A stretch of DNA of 16,821 nt from an uncultured Bacilli bacterium (GCA_934096715.1 CAKOMQ010000023.1:1-16821), one strand, 5' to 3'. Counted from the stretch's first letter, positions 5,578 to 15,017 are shown. Notes: generated by a model not told the origin, from the sequence alone. Numbers and translations: made by a program.

Positions 5578-6624
5578 TTAGAATAAATCATTACTTCTTA
5601 AGAATGGTGGTATTTCAGATTCATCATCTATACTAACACTTCTTCTTTTAGGAGTATCATCTAATACTTCTTCTTCATTCTTATCAAATCCAGTTGCAAT
5701 AACTGTTACGATTACTTCATCAGTTAAGTTTTCATTCTTAATTGCACCAAAGATAATATTTAAGTCACTATTAGCAGCTTCACGTACTGTTTCAACAGCA
5801 TCTTCAATTTCAAATAATGTAAGATTTTTACCACCAGTTACATTAACAATTGCATTTTCTGCTCCATCAATAGTAGCTTCAAGTAAACTATTAGCAACGG
5901 CTTGTCTTGCTGCTTCGATAGCTCTATTTTCTCCAGCATTACATCCAATACCGATAATTGCAGTACCAGATTTTTCCATTACAGCTTTAACATCAGCAAA
6001 GTCTAGGTTGATTACTCCAGTTACAGCAATTAAATCTGATATAGATTGAACACCTCTATGAAGTACATTATCTACTTCTTTAAAGGCATCATCAAATGAT
6101 GTAGTCTTATCAATTATATCTCTTAATTTATCATTAGGTATAACAATTAAAGTATCTACATGTTTCTTTAATTCTTCTAAACCTAGTAAGGCATTTTCAA
6201 TACGCATCTTACCTTCAAATCTAAATGGTTTAGTAACAATACCTACTGTTAAAGCACCTAATTCTTGAGCAATTTCTGCAATAATTGGGGCAGCACCTGT
6301 ACCAGTTCCACCACCCATACCACAGGCAACAAATACCATATCTGCTCCCCTTAGGGCTTCTTCTATTTCACTTTTACTCTCTAATGCAGCGGCACGACCT
6401 ATTTCAGGATTAGCACCAGCTCCTAAACCACCAGTAATACTTTTACCAATTTGAATTTTATTGGTAGCTTTACTAGCCTTTAATACTTGTAAGTCTGTAT
6501 TAACTACATAAAACTCAACGCTTTTTACTCCTTCTTCGATCATTCTGTTAACAGCGTTACATCCGCCACCGCCAACACCAACTACTTTAATCTTTGCTAT
6601 TTGATCCATTTGTAAATCATTCAT
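5578..6624 (-). CDS. ftsZ: Cell division GTPase FtsZ
   Basis: Tubulin homologue that polymerises into the division ring and, in spore formers, the polar septum. The 348 residues contain the N-terminal nucleotide-binding KVVGVGGGGCNAVNRM, the tubulin signature GGGTGTG (104-110), the T7-loop region NLDFADVKAVM, and the conserved C-terminal peptide IPPFLRSNDLF that binds FtsA and other partners. The linker before that peptide is short. The ATG at 6624 follows AGAAGGAG with 7-nt spacing. It lies 14 nt after ftsA and is followed by a strong terminator. Confidence 0.98.
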   Translation of the reverse strand: MNDLQMDQIAKIKVVGVGGGGCNAVNRMIEEGVKSVEFYVVNTDLQVLKASKATNKIQIGKSITGGLGAGANPEIGRAAALESKSEIEEALRGADMVFVACGMGGGTGTGAAPIIAEIAQELGALTVGIVTKPFRFEGKMRIENALLGLEELKKHVDTLIVIPNDKLRDIIDKTTSFDDAFKEVDNVLHRGVQSISDLIAVTGVINLDFADVKAVMEKSGTAIIGIGCNAGENRAIEAARQAVANSLLEATIDGAENAIVNVTGGKNLTLFEIEDAVETVREAANSDLNIIFGAIKNENLTDEVIVTVIATGFDKNEEEVLDDTPKRRSVSIDDESEIPPFLRSNDLF

Positions 6625-6638
6625 ACGTACACTCCTTC

Positions 6639-7883
6639 TTAATTATCAAAAAAATATCCAAATAATTTGCCTAATAGCGAATGATCTGAAATATTCAACT
6701 TCTTTCCAATTCCGCCAAGTTCTTCTTGTTCTTCTATATTAAATATTGAAAATTCACTATTTCTTAATTTAAGTCGTTTGTTATAGTATTCAATAATACC
6801 AACAGCACTACTATATTTATTATTACGAGCTCCAATAACTTTAACTTGACCAACATGGGCAATTCCATTAAAATGGTTTTCAAGCATTATATCAAAATCT
6901 TGTAACTCGGTAATACCTCCTGTAACTATTATATAACTAATTTGCTTTTTTGTTAAGAGATTAATTTGCTTTTTAATTAAATTCATTATTTCATTTAACC
7001 TAGATTCTGCTATTTCACTTGCGTCATATTGATTAATTTTTACTTGTTCTCCATGATTATCTGTAAGTGAATAACTTTCATTAGGTTGGGCAAGTCTACA
7101 AGTAGCAAGACATAAATGCTCTTTTATATATCTACTGTCTTCTTTATTAATCTTATAGACATAGCTAATATCATTATCAATATTACTACTGCCAATATCA
7201 ATCATTTCTAAATTAGTAAGTATACCCCTATTAAAGATAGATACACAAGTTTCATCTTCACCAATATTAACTAAAGCACCAATCTTTTCATCATCTTCTT
7301 TACTAGCAAGAATAGAATAATCAGCTAGTGAAGATATAACTACATCAACTACCTCAACATTAACCTTTCTTAAGCAAAATTTTATATTATCAATATTCTT
7401 TTTAGGAACAGTTACAACAATTCCTTTTCCACTTAATTTTTCTCCCATCATATTAAGTGGATTTGCTATCACTTCACCATCATTAACTCTAAAACCTGCT
7501 GGCAAAACAGTAACAAGTTCACGATTAATTGGCATATCATTCCCAACCATTTTTTGCATTACTCTTACTATATCTTTATTGGTAATTAAAAAATCTTCAT
7601 TTTTAATTACTACACTTCCTTCAGACAAGTAACATTCTGCATATAAACTAGGAATAATAGTGATAACCTTATTAATAGGAAGTCCTACAACTGTTTCTGC
7701 TTTCTTAAATAACTCTAAAAAAGCAACACTTGCACTTTCTGGATTTACGACATAGCCTTTCTTTATACCTTGGCTTTTTACATCAACACACGCTAAAACA
7801 TTTAACTTATTTTTTAAAATTTCCCCAACCACTAATTTTAGTTCGTTAGTTCCAATATCTAAACCAGCTATTATTCTGCGCAT
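6639..7883 (-). CDS. ftsA: Cell division protein FtsA
   Basis: Actin-like protein that tethers FtsZ to the membrane. The 414 residues start with the phosphate-1 motif IAGLDIGTNELKLVVGE, continue through the 1C subdomain (VITIIPSLYAECY...), and contain the phosphate-2-like GALVNIGEDETCVSIF and adenosine motif YIIVTGGITELQDFD. The last residues (LLGKLFGYFFDN) form an amphipathic helix typical of the FtsA membrane-targeting sequence. It is the first gene of the ftsA-ftsZ unit and has a good sigma-A promoter at 7915-7943. The ATG is preceded by GGAAGTGA. Confidence 0.95.
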   Translation of the reverse strand: MRRIIAGLDIGTNELKLVVGEILKNKLNVLACVDVKSQGIKKGYVVNPESASVAFLELFKKAETVVGLPINKVITIIPSLYAECYLSEGSVVIKNEDFLITNKDIVRVMQKMVGNDMPINRELVTVLPAGFRVNDGEVIANPLNMMGEKLSGKGIVVTVPKKNIDNIKFCLRKVNVEVVDVVISSLADYSILASKEDDEKIGALVNIGEDETCVSIFNRGILTNLEMIDIGSSNIDNDISYVYKINKEDSRYIKEHLCLATCRLAQPNESYSLTDNHGEQVKINQYDASEIAESRLNEIMNLIKKQINLLTKKQISYIIVTGGITELQDFDIMLENHFNGIAHVGQVKVIGARNNKYSSAVGIIEYYNKRLKLRNSEFSIFNIEEQEELGGIGKKLNISDHSLLGKLFGYFFDN

Positions 7884-7914
7884 ATCTTCACTTCCTATTT
7901 TTTATCTATAATTA

Positions 7915-7943
7915 ATTATATCTGAAATTAATATAAATTACAA
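7915..7943 (-). promoter_or_regulatory. Sigma-A promoter of ftsA-ftsZ
   Basis: TTGTAA (7943-7938) and a perfect TATAAT (7920-7915) are separated by 17 nt on the minus strand. Transcription would begin near 7908, leaving a 25-nt leader containing the ribosome binding site. The mutS promoter at 15018-15046 has the same two hexamers and spacing. Confidence 0.7.
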
Positions 7944-8034
7944 GGAAAAACTCTTACTTATCCATATTTTACCATGGCAATTATTGTTTACAAAAAAATA
8001 TCTATTATATCCATAATATAATTAGGTGAAGGAT

Positions 8035-9003
8035 ATGAAAAAATTATTTATAATGATAAGTTTATTAATATTTCCTTTTAGTACATACGCCTACTCCGAC
8101 TATATTTATAGAGGTGGTAACACGATAGGAATTGAAATAAATACTGATGGAGTTATGATTGTAGGTTTCTATGAAGTAGATGGTAAATTTAATAAAGGAA
8201 AACTACAAAATGGTGACTATATCATAAGTGTTGAAGGTAACACGATTAACAAAGTTAAAGATTTAACTGAAGTTATTAGCAAATATACTGATAAAAAAAG
8301 TATAGATGTTACTATTAAAAGACATGGTACTAAAAAAAATGTTAAGATGGATCTATTATATAAAGATGGTGTATATAAAACTGGATTATATGTAAAAGAT
8401 AATATTACTGGTATAGGTACTCTTACTTATGTAGATCCAGAAAGTAATGTATTTGGTGCCTTAGGTCATGAAATTATTGACTCATCTAGTAGTGATATAG
8501 TAGAAATAAAAGATGGTAATATATTTAGAAATTATATAACTAGTATAGATAAATCTTCTGTAGGTAACTCTGGTAGCAAAAATGCTAAATATTATAACTC
8601 AACCATTTATGGGAATATAAAAAAGAATACCATAGAAGGTATATTTGGTAAGTATAATTATGATACAAGTAATTTAGAACTATTAAAAGTAGGAACTAAA
8701 AAAGACATTAAAATAGGACCTGCTACTATGTATACTGTTTTAAGTGGTGAAAAGATTGAAGAATTTAATATAAATATAACTAGTATAAATGAATCTAGTA
8801 ATATAAAGAATATTACCTTTGAAATAACAGATAAAGATTTAATAGATAAAACTGGTGGAGTTATCCAAGGTATGAGTGGTTCACCAATAGTTCAAAATAA
8901 CAAAATAGTTGGTGTTATTACTCATGTAATAGTAGATAATCCCATTACTGGTTATGGTTTATTTATAACTAAGATGTTAGAAGAAGGAGACAAAAATAAA
9001 TAG
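8035..9003 (+). CDS. spoIVB: SpoIVB serine peptidase (S55), sigma-K checkpoint signal
   Basis: Forespore protease secreted into the intermembrane space, where in Bacillus it triggers processing of pro-sigma-K by SpoIVFB. The first ~19 residues (MKKLFIMISLLIFPFSTYA) are a signal peptide or membrane anchor. A PDZ domain follows (about 28-105: GIEINTDGVMIVGFYEV, KLQNGDYIISVEGN), then the S55 domain with the histidine motif FGALGHEI (H145) and the serine motif GMSGSPI (279-285) followed by VGVITHVIVDNPITGYGLF. I start at the ATG at 8035, which has AGGTG 6 nt upstream; a GTG at 8026 overlaps that binding site. The resulting 322 residues are much shorter than B. subtilis SpoIVB (about 425). The gene stands alone, divergent from ftsA, and its stop lies in a terminator. 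Confidence 0.93.
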   Translation: MKKLFIMISLLIFPFSTYAYSDYIYRGGNTIGIEINTDGVMIVGFYEVDGKFNKGKLQNGDYIISVEGNTINKVKDLTEVISKYTDKKSIDVTIKRHGTKKNVKMDLLYKDGVYKTGLYVKDNITGIGTLTYVDPESNVFGALGHEIIDSSSSDIVEIKDGNIFRNYITSIDKSSVGNSGSKNAKYYNSTIYGNIKKNTIEGIFGKYNYDTSNLELLKVGTKKDIKIGPATMYTVLSGEKIEEFNINITSINESSNIKNITFEITDKDLIDKTGGVIQGMSGSPIVQNNKIVGVITHVIVDNPITGYGLFITKMLEEGDKNK

Positions 9004-9027
9004 TACCCAAAAAAGAGTACTATTTTT
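8998..9027. terminator. Bidirectional terminator between spoIVB and the mutS-proS operon
   Basis: AAATAGTAC (8998-9006) pairs with GTACTATTT (9017-9025) around a 10-nt loop. The plus strand continues with a T run, and the minus strand also reads into T-rich sequence. It covers the stop codons of both convergent genes. Confidence 0.75.
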
Positions 9028-9286
9028 CTTTTATATTAAATATTTTACTTACTATTATATTAGGAAATCTTTTTAAATTATTATTATATTCTTTTATACT
9101 TCTTTGATAGTTATCTTTATATTCTTGATAACTCTTACTATCCTTACTAATACTTTTAAGTTCAGTCTTGCTACTTTCTACTAAGAAATCATATTTTTCA
9201 ATACTTTTATAACTACCTATAAGAAGTAAACTTATAAATAATAATCCAACTACTATTCCCCATAATACCATAACTTTATTTTTCAT
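9020..9286 (-). CDS. Small single-pass membrane protein, unknown function
   Basis: An 88-residue protein with one transmembrane segment near the N-terminus (about residues 6-25, VMVLWGIVVGLLFISLLLIG), then a charged, lysine/glutamate/serine-rich helical tail (about 30-75) that could form a coiled coil outside or inside the membrane. I recognise no family. It starts 4 nt after the proS stop with no clear ribosome binding site, so translation may be coupled to proS. It is the last gene of the operon, and its stop lies in the bidirectional terminator. Its place at the end of a housekeeping operon says little about its job. Confidence 0.65.
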   Translation of the reverse strand: MKNKVMVLWGIVVGLLFISLLLIGSYKSIEKYDFLVESSKTELKSISKDSKSYQEYKDNYQRSIKEYNNNLKRFPNIIVSKIFNIKEK

Positions 9287-9290
9287 ATAA

Positions 9291-10586
9291 TTATCTATTA
9301 CTATTTAGATTACTTACATAACTAATAAAGTTATCTATTTCTACTTTAGTTTTTTCTCCAGTTTTAGTAGATTCAATTTCAATGTATCCTTCTTCTAGAG
9401 TCTTACCAAATACACAAACATATGGAGTACCAGTAACTTTACAGTCTTTTATTTTAGCTCCGATACTCATATCACTTCTGTCATCAAATAAAACTGGAAT
9501 ATCTTTACTTACTAGTTCTTCATATAAAGTAGTAGCAATATTTAACTTTTCTTCATCATCATCTTTTGGAACAATATATAAAATATAAGGTGCAACAACC
9601 AGTGGCAATGATATACCATCAAACTTACCATTATGTTTTAAAATACTATTTTCATAAATCATGGCAAGTGTACGAGAAACACCAATACCATAACAACCCA
9701 TCATAAAATTAGTTTGATTATCTTCTTCATTTGTAAATGTAGCATTCATACTACTAGAATATTTATCTCCAAGTTGAAAAATATGTCCTAGTTCACAAGC
9801 CTTCTTCTTAACTAGTGAATCTATATTATCTATACCATAATTATCACGTAAGTATTCTTGATAATTTTCTCTTTCTAATAATTCTGTATTAAATGCTTTA
9901 TTAGTTTTTTCATCTACAAGTATTGTATCTTCTCCAATATCTGATAGACACATGAATTCTTCGCTCTTATTTCCACCCATATCACCACTGTCAGCTCCAA
10001 CTGGGATAATATCAATACCTAAAGTCTTAAATATTTCTAAGTAAGCTTCTTTCATACGAGAATAAGAATAATCTAAATCATTTTGATCTTTTCCAAAAGA
10101 ATAAGCATCCATCATTAGAAATGTCTTACCACGTAACAAGAAGCCCCTACTTCTAAGTTCATTTCTAAATTTCTCAGAAGTTTGAAAATATGTAACAGGA
10201 AGTTGTTTATATGTAGATAATCTACTTTTAGCATAACTAACTATAGCTTCTTCAGCAGTAGGTGCTAAACAAAAGTTACCCTTCTCAGTTAGACACCTAA
10301 ACATTACATCATCACTTACATACTTTTCAAGTCTACCTGATTCTTCCCATATTCTTTCTGGTTGTAATAAAGGAAGTAATAACTCACTAGCTCCATATTT
10401 AGTTAAAATCTTACTTATTATTCTTTTAATATTATCAAGTACTAAATATGGAATATGACCATAAGCATAGATACCACTAGCAAATTGATCTATTTGACCT
10501 GTTTTAAGAAGCATGTCTTGTACAGGAAATTGTTCATCTATATTAGTTAATTTCTTAGATATTAAACCTATTTGAGATACTTTCAT
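9291..10586 (-). CDS. proS: Proline-tRNA ligase without a full INS editing domain
   Basis: Charges tRNA-Pro in the cytoplasm. The class II core is complete: motif 1 near GASELLLPLLQPERIWEESGR, the proline-site block CLAPTAEEAI, motif 2 FRNELRSRGFLLRGKTFLMMDAYSF, and motif 3 MMGCYGIGVSRTL, followed by an anticodon-binding domain with GAKIKDCKVTGTPY. Bacterial ProRS of about 570 residues carries a ~180-residue INS domain between motifs 2 and 3 that clears Ala-tRNA-Pro. Here the interval (GGNKSEEFMCLSDIGED to LGHIFQLGDKYS) holds only about 50 residues, so the protein is 431 residues, like the short alphaproteobacterial form. Editing would have to come from a free-standing protein such as ProXp-ala/YbaK, not seen here. 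A good AAGGAG lies inside the end of xseB, one base before the ATG begins a new gene. Confidence 0.95.
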   Translation of the reverse strand: MKVSQIGLISKKLTNIDEQFPVQDMLLKTGQIDQFASGIYAYGHIPYLVLDNIKRIISKILTKYGASELLLPLLQPERIWEESGRLEKYVSDDVMFRCLTEKGNFCLAPTAEEAIVSYAKSRLSTYKQLPVTYFQTSEKFRNELRSRGFLLRGKTFLMMDAYSFGKDQNDLDYSYSRMKEAYLEIFKTLGIDIIPVGADSGDMGGNKSEEFMCLSDIGEDTILVDEKTNKAFNTELLERENYQEYLRDNYGIDNIDSLVKKKACELGHIFQLGDKYSSSMNATFTNEEDNQTNFMMGCYGIGVSRTLAMIYENSILKHNGKFDGISLPLVVAPYILYIVPKDDDEEKLNIATTLYEELVSKDIPVLFDDRSDMSIGAKIKDCKVTGTPYVCVFGKTLEEGYIEIESTKTGEKTKVEIDNFISYVSNLNSNR

Positions 10587-10587
10587 A

Positions 10588-10812
10588 TTATTCTCCTTCT
10601 TTAATATTAAAATCTTTTAATTCGCCATTTTCAGATAATATTTTATTAACACTTTCTGTAGCATTATTAATTTGATTACTAGCATCCTTAGCAATATTCA
10701 TAGCTTCTGTATACTTATTAATCGCATCATCTAAATTAATATTACCATTTTCTAAATCTTTTACTAAAGATTCAAGTACAGTTAAATTTTCTTCAAAACT
10801 TCTTTTTTCCAT
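10588..10812 (-). CDS. xseB: Exodeoxyribonuclease VII small subunit
   Basis: A 74-residue helical protein with the conserved N-terminus SFEENLTVLESLVKDLENGNINLDDAINKYTEAM, which is diagnostic for XseB. It associates with XseA to form exonuclease VII, which degrades single-stranded DNA from both ends. It lies 1 nt after xseA, so the subunits are made together, and 1 nt before proS. Length is normal for the family. The ATG follows AAAGGAG at 10 nt. Confidence 0.95.
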   Translation of the reverse strand: MEKRSFEENLTVLESLVKDLENGNINLDDAINKYTEAMNIAKDASNQINNATESVNKILSENGELKDFNIKEGE

Positions 10813-10813
10813 T

Positions 10814-12004
10814 TTATTTTATCTCCTTTACAATACTTATAAATTCCCCATCATGTAATCTAGTACTAACTTCATCCCCTATACTAATATTCTTAGTAGA
10901 TTTAAGTACTTCATTATTATATTTAACAACACTATAACCATTATCTAATATATTCAAAGGATTTACAAGTTTTAATGTATTATTAATCATTTCAAATTTA
11001 TGTCTTTTATTATCCATAAGTACTTTAATATTTCTATTAACTAAATCAATTAATGTATCTAATCTTTGTTCTTTCTCTTGATACATAACAAGTGGATTAT
11101 TAAGAATATGTGACTTAGTTATACTTTTTAATTCAATATATTTTCTATTAACTATATTTTTAATGTTCTTATCCATTCTCAACTTCATTTGATTTATTAA
11201 AGTATTTATCTCGAGTATTGTTGGTACAGCCATTTCGGCAGCACCCGTTGGTGTTGGTGCACGTAAGTCAGATACGAAGTCAGCAATTGTAAAATCTGGT
11301 TCATGTCCTACAGCACTTATAACAGGTGTTTTAGCATTATAAATAGCTCTTGCTACTATTTCTTCATTAAATGCCCATAAATCTTCAATTGATCCACCAC
11401 CACGACCAACAATTAATGTATCTAAATCATATGTATCAGCAATTTCTATATTACGAACAATATCTGCTGCGGCTTCTCCCCCTTGAACAAGGGATGGGAA
11501 AAGGATTACTTCACAGATAGGATATCTTCTTTTAATAGTAGACATGATATCTCTAACTGCTGCCCCAGTCGGCGCTGTTACAACACCAATTCTTTTTGGA
11601 AATCTAGGAATAGGCTTTTTATGTAATTCATCAAATAATCCTTCTTTATATAACTTTTCTTTTAGTTTTTCAAACTCTATATAAAGATTACCGATACCAT
11701 CTAAATCCATTTCTTCAACATATACTTGATAACTACCTTGAGCTACATAACTAGATATTCTTCCTTTTATTAAAACATTCATTCCATCTTCAGGAGTAAA
11801 TCCTAGTTTAATTGCATTATTATAAAACATTACAGCATTTAATCTAGAACCTTCATCTTTTAAAGTAAAATACAAGTGTCCCCTAGAATGATTCTTAAAG
11901 TTAGATATTTCTCCTTTTAAGAAAACACTTTGTAAATTACCATTAGTATCTAAAAGAGACTTAATATAATTATTAATTTCAGTTATAGTTCTATATTCAT
12001 TCAT
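10814..12004 (-). CDS. xseA: Exodeoxyribonuclease VII large subunit
   Basis: Catalytic subunit of exonuclease VII. Residues ~1-100 form the OB-fold (VFLKGEISNFKNHSRGHLYFTLKDEGSRLNAVMF). The catalytic domain follows, with GVVTAPTGAAVRDIM, the glycine-rich VGRGGGSIEDLWAFNEE, and AVGHEPDFTIADFVSDLRAPTPTGAAE. A long coiled-coil segment (about 270-340) that recruits XseB subunits precedes the C-terminal NILDNGYSVV block. At 396 residues it is slightly short for the family (about 450), mainly in the coiled-coil part. It follows nusB by 1 nt, with AAAGGA inside the nusB end. Confidence 0.95.
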   Translation of the reverse strand: MNEYRTITEINNYIKSLLDTNGNLQSVFLKGEISNFKNHSRGHLYFTLKDEGSRLNAVMFYNNAIKLGFTPEDGMNVLIKGRISSYVAQGSYQVYVEEMDLDGIGNLYIEFEKLKEKLYKEGLFDELHKKPIPRFPKRIGVVTAPTGAAVRDIMSTIKRRYPICEVILFPSLVQGGEAAADIVRNIEIADTYDLDTLIVGRGGGSIEDLWAFNEEIVARAIYNAKTPVISAVGHEPDFTIADFVSDLRAPTPTGAAEMAVPTILEINTLINQMKLRMDKNIKNIVNRKYIELKSITKSHILNNPLVMYQEKEQRLDTLIDLVNRNIKVLMDNKRHKFEMINNTLKLVNPLNILDNGYSVVKYNNEVLKSTKNISIGDEVSTRLHDGEFISIVKEIK

Positions 12005-12005
12005 A

Positions 12006-12401
12006 CTATTTATCCTTTGCTATCTTATCTAAAACAGCATTAATAATCTTTCTTAAATCATCATCAGTATATTTTTTAGCTAGTTCAACAGCTTCATTTA
12101 TTACTACTATTTCTGGAGTATCTGTATATAATAATTCATAAGCTCCAATACGTAGAATAGATGCTCCTGTTCTATCTAATCTATTTATATTCCAATCTTC
12201 TAAATAATTATTTATCTTAGTATCTATATCATTCTTATGAGTAATAACCCCATAGACAATATCTTTAACAAATTCATTATCTACTTCAATATTATCACTT
12301 ATTATTTCATCTATATCAGTACTTATATTACTATTAACATACATTTCATATTGATACAAAATAATCATACATTTTTCTCTTAATTCACTTCTTTTTTGCA
12401 T
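12006..12401 (-). CDS. nusB: Transcription antitermination protein NusB
   Basis: An all-helical RNA-binding protein that, with NusE (S10), binds boxA of rRNA transcripts and supports antitermination. The 131 residues show the family pattern: RSELREKCMIILYQYEM at the N-terminus, INNYLEDWNINRLDRTGASILRIGAYELLY in the middle, and VVINEAVELAKKYTDDDLRKIINAVLDKIA at the end. Length is normal. AAGGAG lies 5 nt before the ATG. The nusB-xseA-xseB order is common in Firmicutes. A TATAAT at 12424-12429 just upstream lacks a good -35, so an internal promoter is possible but weak. Confidence 0.95.
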   Translation of the reverse strand: MQKRSELREKCMIILYQYEMYVNSNISTDIDEIISDNIEVDNEFVKDIVYGVITHKNDIDTKINNYLEDWNINRLDRTGASILRIGAYELLYTDTPEIVVINEAVELAKKYTDDDLRKIINAVLDKIAKDK

Positions 12402-12439
12402 AGTATCTCCTTACTCATTTAAAATTATATCAAATTCTT

Positions 12440-15004
12440 TTATTCTTTACCACTTTTATTTATATCTTGATTTAACTCATATAAGACATTCATTGCATCC
12501 ATAGGAGTCATTTTTAAAACATCTAAATTCTTTATTTTTTCTATAATTTCATTATCTTTATTTTTTTCTTTATTGTCTAGAAATAAATCAAATTCAAGTT
12601 GAATATTATTATTCTCTTTTGTCTTTACAGTCTTTTTATTTTCATATACACTTAGTATTTCACTAGCACGATTTATAACTTCTTCTGGCATATTAGCAAG
12701 ATGCGCTACATGTATACCATAACTTTTATCTACAGCTCCCGGCTCTACTTTATGTAAGAAAGTGATACTCCTTCCATCTTCAATCGCACTTACATGAACA
12801 TTTTTTATATTCTTAAAACTCTTACTCATTCCCGTAAGTTCATGATAATGAGTACTAAAAAGAGTTAAACATTTTATATTCTTGCTAATATATTCTAAGA
12901 TAGATTCTGCTAGACTCATTCCATCGTATGTTGCTGTACCACGACCAAGTTCATCAAATATAATTAAACTATCTTCGCTAGCATTAACTAAAGCATTTCT
13001 AGCTTCTTTCATCTCAACCATAAAAGTACTTTCTCCACTAACTAAGTCATCACTTGCTCCAATACGCGTAAATATCTTATCAATTACAGGTAAGCTTGCA
13101 ATAGATGCTGGAACAAAAGAACCCATCTGTGCCATAATAACCGTAATAGCTATTTGGCGCATATAAGTAGATTTACCACTCATATTAGGACCTGTTATCA
13201 AAAGAGTTGAAGTACTACCTGACATATTACAATCATTCTTTACATACTCATTATTACTAACATGTTCAATAACTGGATGAAATCCATCTTTTATTTCTAG
13301 TTTATGTTCACTATTCAAAGTTGGCCTTACTAAATTATACTCTTCACTAGCAATAGATAATGATAATAAACTATCTATTTCACTTATAATATCAGCAGTC
13401 TTTTTAATTTTTAATATACACTTCTTAATTATATTTTTAATCTCTATAAACAAGTTATATTCAAGTTCTATTATCTTTTCTTCAGCATTTAATATAAGAG
13501 CTTCTTTCTCTTTTAATTCTGGAGAAATATATCTTTCATAATTAGTAAGAGTTTGTCTTCTTTCAAAGTTAAACTCAGGTTTTATATCTTTTACTTGTCC
13601 CTTACTTACTTCAATATAATATCCATATACTTTATTAAATCCTACTTTTAAATTCTTTATCCCAGTTTCTTCTCTTATCTTATTCTCAAAACTAGCAACA
13701 AAATCTTTACCGCCACTTCTAATACTTTTTAACTCATCTAATTCTTTATTATATCCAGTCTTTATTAAATATCCTTCTTTTACTCCAATAGGTGGCTCTT
13801 CATATATACTTTCATTAAGTAACATATATATATCTTGATGAGTATCTATATTATATGGAAAATCTAATTCATTAATTATTTCTTTTAATCTCGGAAGCAT
13901 ACTTAAAGAACTCTTAAGTTGAAGCATATCTCTAGCATTTGCATTCCCACAAGTAATCTTCCCACATAATCTTTCTAAGTCATATATTTTATATAATAAA
14001 TCTTTTAATTCACTTTTTAATATAAAATTATTATTTAAGACTTCTATCTTATTATATCTATCATTTAACACATCTATATTCTTTATTGGATTCAATAACC
14101 AGTTCTTAAGTTTTCTACTACCCATCGCTGTACGACATTTATCAAGTATCCAAATAAGAGAATAAGTTCTTTCTTTTAATCTTAAAGTTTCTACTAATTC
14201 TAAGTTTCTTACAGTATGAACATCCATATATAAATAATCTACTTTTTTAACTTCAACACATTCACTTATATGAGATAAATCTTTTAAATACTTCTTAACT
14301 AAGTAATAAAATAAATGTTTAACTCCTGCTTTACTTCTAGGATCCGTTAAACTACTTAAGACTTCTTCATACTTATCTAGATACATATCACTAAAACTTA
14401 TATCTATTCCATAATTATTCTTAAGTAAATCTATTAAAAAAGTATTCTCATTATTAAGAAGTATTAATTCCTTTACCCCATTATTAAGTATTTCATTTAC
14501 AATAGAATTTATATTATTTTCAATACTTATACTTTTTAATTCTCCTGTAGATATATCACATAACGTAAGTACTCCTATATCAGAGAATTCAAGTAATGAC
14601 CCTATATATGAGTTATTTCTTTCATCTAATAATTCATAATCAGTAATAGTACCTTTACTTATTACATCAACTACTCCCCTTTTAACAGTTCCTTTTACAT
14701 CTTTCGGGTCTTCAAGTTGTTCACATATCGCAACTCGGTATCCCTTATTAACAAGTTTTTCTAAGTACCCTTTAACAGCATGATATGGAACACCACACAT
14801 AGGTACTCTTTCATCTAACCCACAACTCTTACCAGTAAGAGTTAATTCTAGTTCTCTTGATACACATTCTGCATCTTCAAAAAATAATTCATAAAAATCC
14901 CCAAGTCGAAAAAATAAAAGTTCAGTTTCATACTCATCTTTTATTTTCATATATTGAACCATCATAGGACTTAATCTTTTTCTGTCTACTTCACATCTCT
15001 TCAT
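12440..15004 (-). CDS. mutS: DNA mismatch repair protein MutS
   Basis: Recognises base mismatches and small loops and starts repair through an ATP-driven sliding clamp. The N-terminal mismatch-binding domain has the F-x-E motif (GDFYELFFEDA, F37/E39). Connector, lever and clamp domains occupy the middle, and the ATPase is at about residues 600-800 with Walker A GPNMSGKST, Walker B FDELGRGTATYDG and FSTHYHELT. The C-terminal region retains TPMDAMNVLYEL. At 854 residues the length is normal. The ATG at 15004 has no ribosome binding site, and the promoter upstream predicts a leader of about 7 nt, so the mRNA may be read as leaderless; a start at residue 14 or 15 (MM) is an alternative but also lacks a binding site. 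mutL, often adjacent, is not in the window. Confidence 0.97.
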   Translation of the reverse strand: MKRCEVDRKRLSPMMVQYMKIKDEYETELLFFRLGDFYELFFEDAECVSRELELTLTGKSCGLDERVPMCGVPYHAVKGYLEKLVNKGYRVAICEQLEDPKDVKGTVKRGVVDVISKGTITDYELLDERNNSYIGSLLEFSDIGVLTLCDISTGELKSISIENNINSIVNEILNNGVKELILLNNENTFLIDLLKNNYGIDISFSDMYLDKYEEVLSSLTDPRSKAGVKHLFYYLVKKYLKDLSHISECVEVKKVDYLYMDVHTVRNLELVETLRLKERTYSLIWILDKCRTAMGSRKLKNWLLNPIKNIDVLNDRYNKIEVLNNNFILKSELKDLLYKIYDLERLCGKITCGNANARDMLQLKSSLSMLPRLKEIINELDFPYNIDTHQDIYMLLNESIYEEPPIGVKEGYLIKTGYNKELDELKSIRSGGKDFVASFENKIREETGIKNLKVGFNKVYGYYIEVSKGQVKDIKPEFNFERRQTLTNYERYISPELKEKEALILNAEEKIIELEYNLFIEIKNIIKKCILKIKKTADIISEIDSLLSLSIASEEYNLVRPTLNSEHKLEIKDGFHPVIEHVSNNEYVKNDCNMSGSTSTLLITGPNMSGKSTYMRQIAITVIMAQMGSFVPASIASLPVIDKIFTRIGASDDLVSGESTFMVEMKEARNALVNASEDSLIIFDELGRGTATYDGMSLAESILEYISKNIKCLTLFSTHYHELTGMSKSFKNIKNVHVSAIEDGRSITFLHKVEPGAVDKSYGIHVAHLANMPEEVINRASEILSVYENKKTVKTKENNNIQLEFDLFLDNKEKNKDNEIIEKIKNLDVLKMTPMDAMNVLYELNQDINKSGKE

Positions 15005-15017
15005 ATTAATCTAACTT

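Noticed and set aside
7984..8022. Sigma-A or sigma-G promoter upstream of spoIVB
   Set aside because: CATAATA (8012-8018) matches the sigma-G -10, but no fitting -35 lies 17-18 nt upstream and the start would fall on the ribosome binding site. TTGTTT with TATATC is too weak. A promoter must exist, but I cannot place it.
12882..13166. Plus-strand open frame of 94 codons inside mutS
   Set aside because: It is antisense to the highly conserved MutS ATPase domain and shows no family features.
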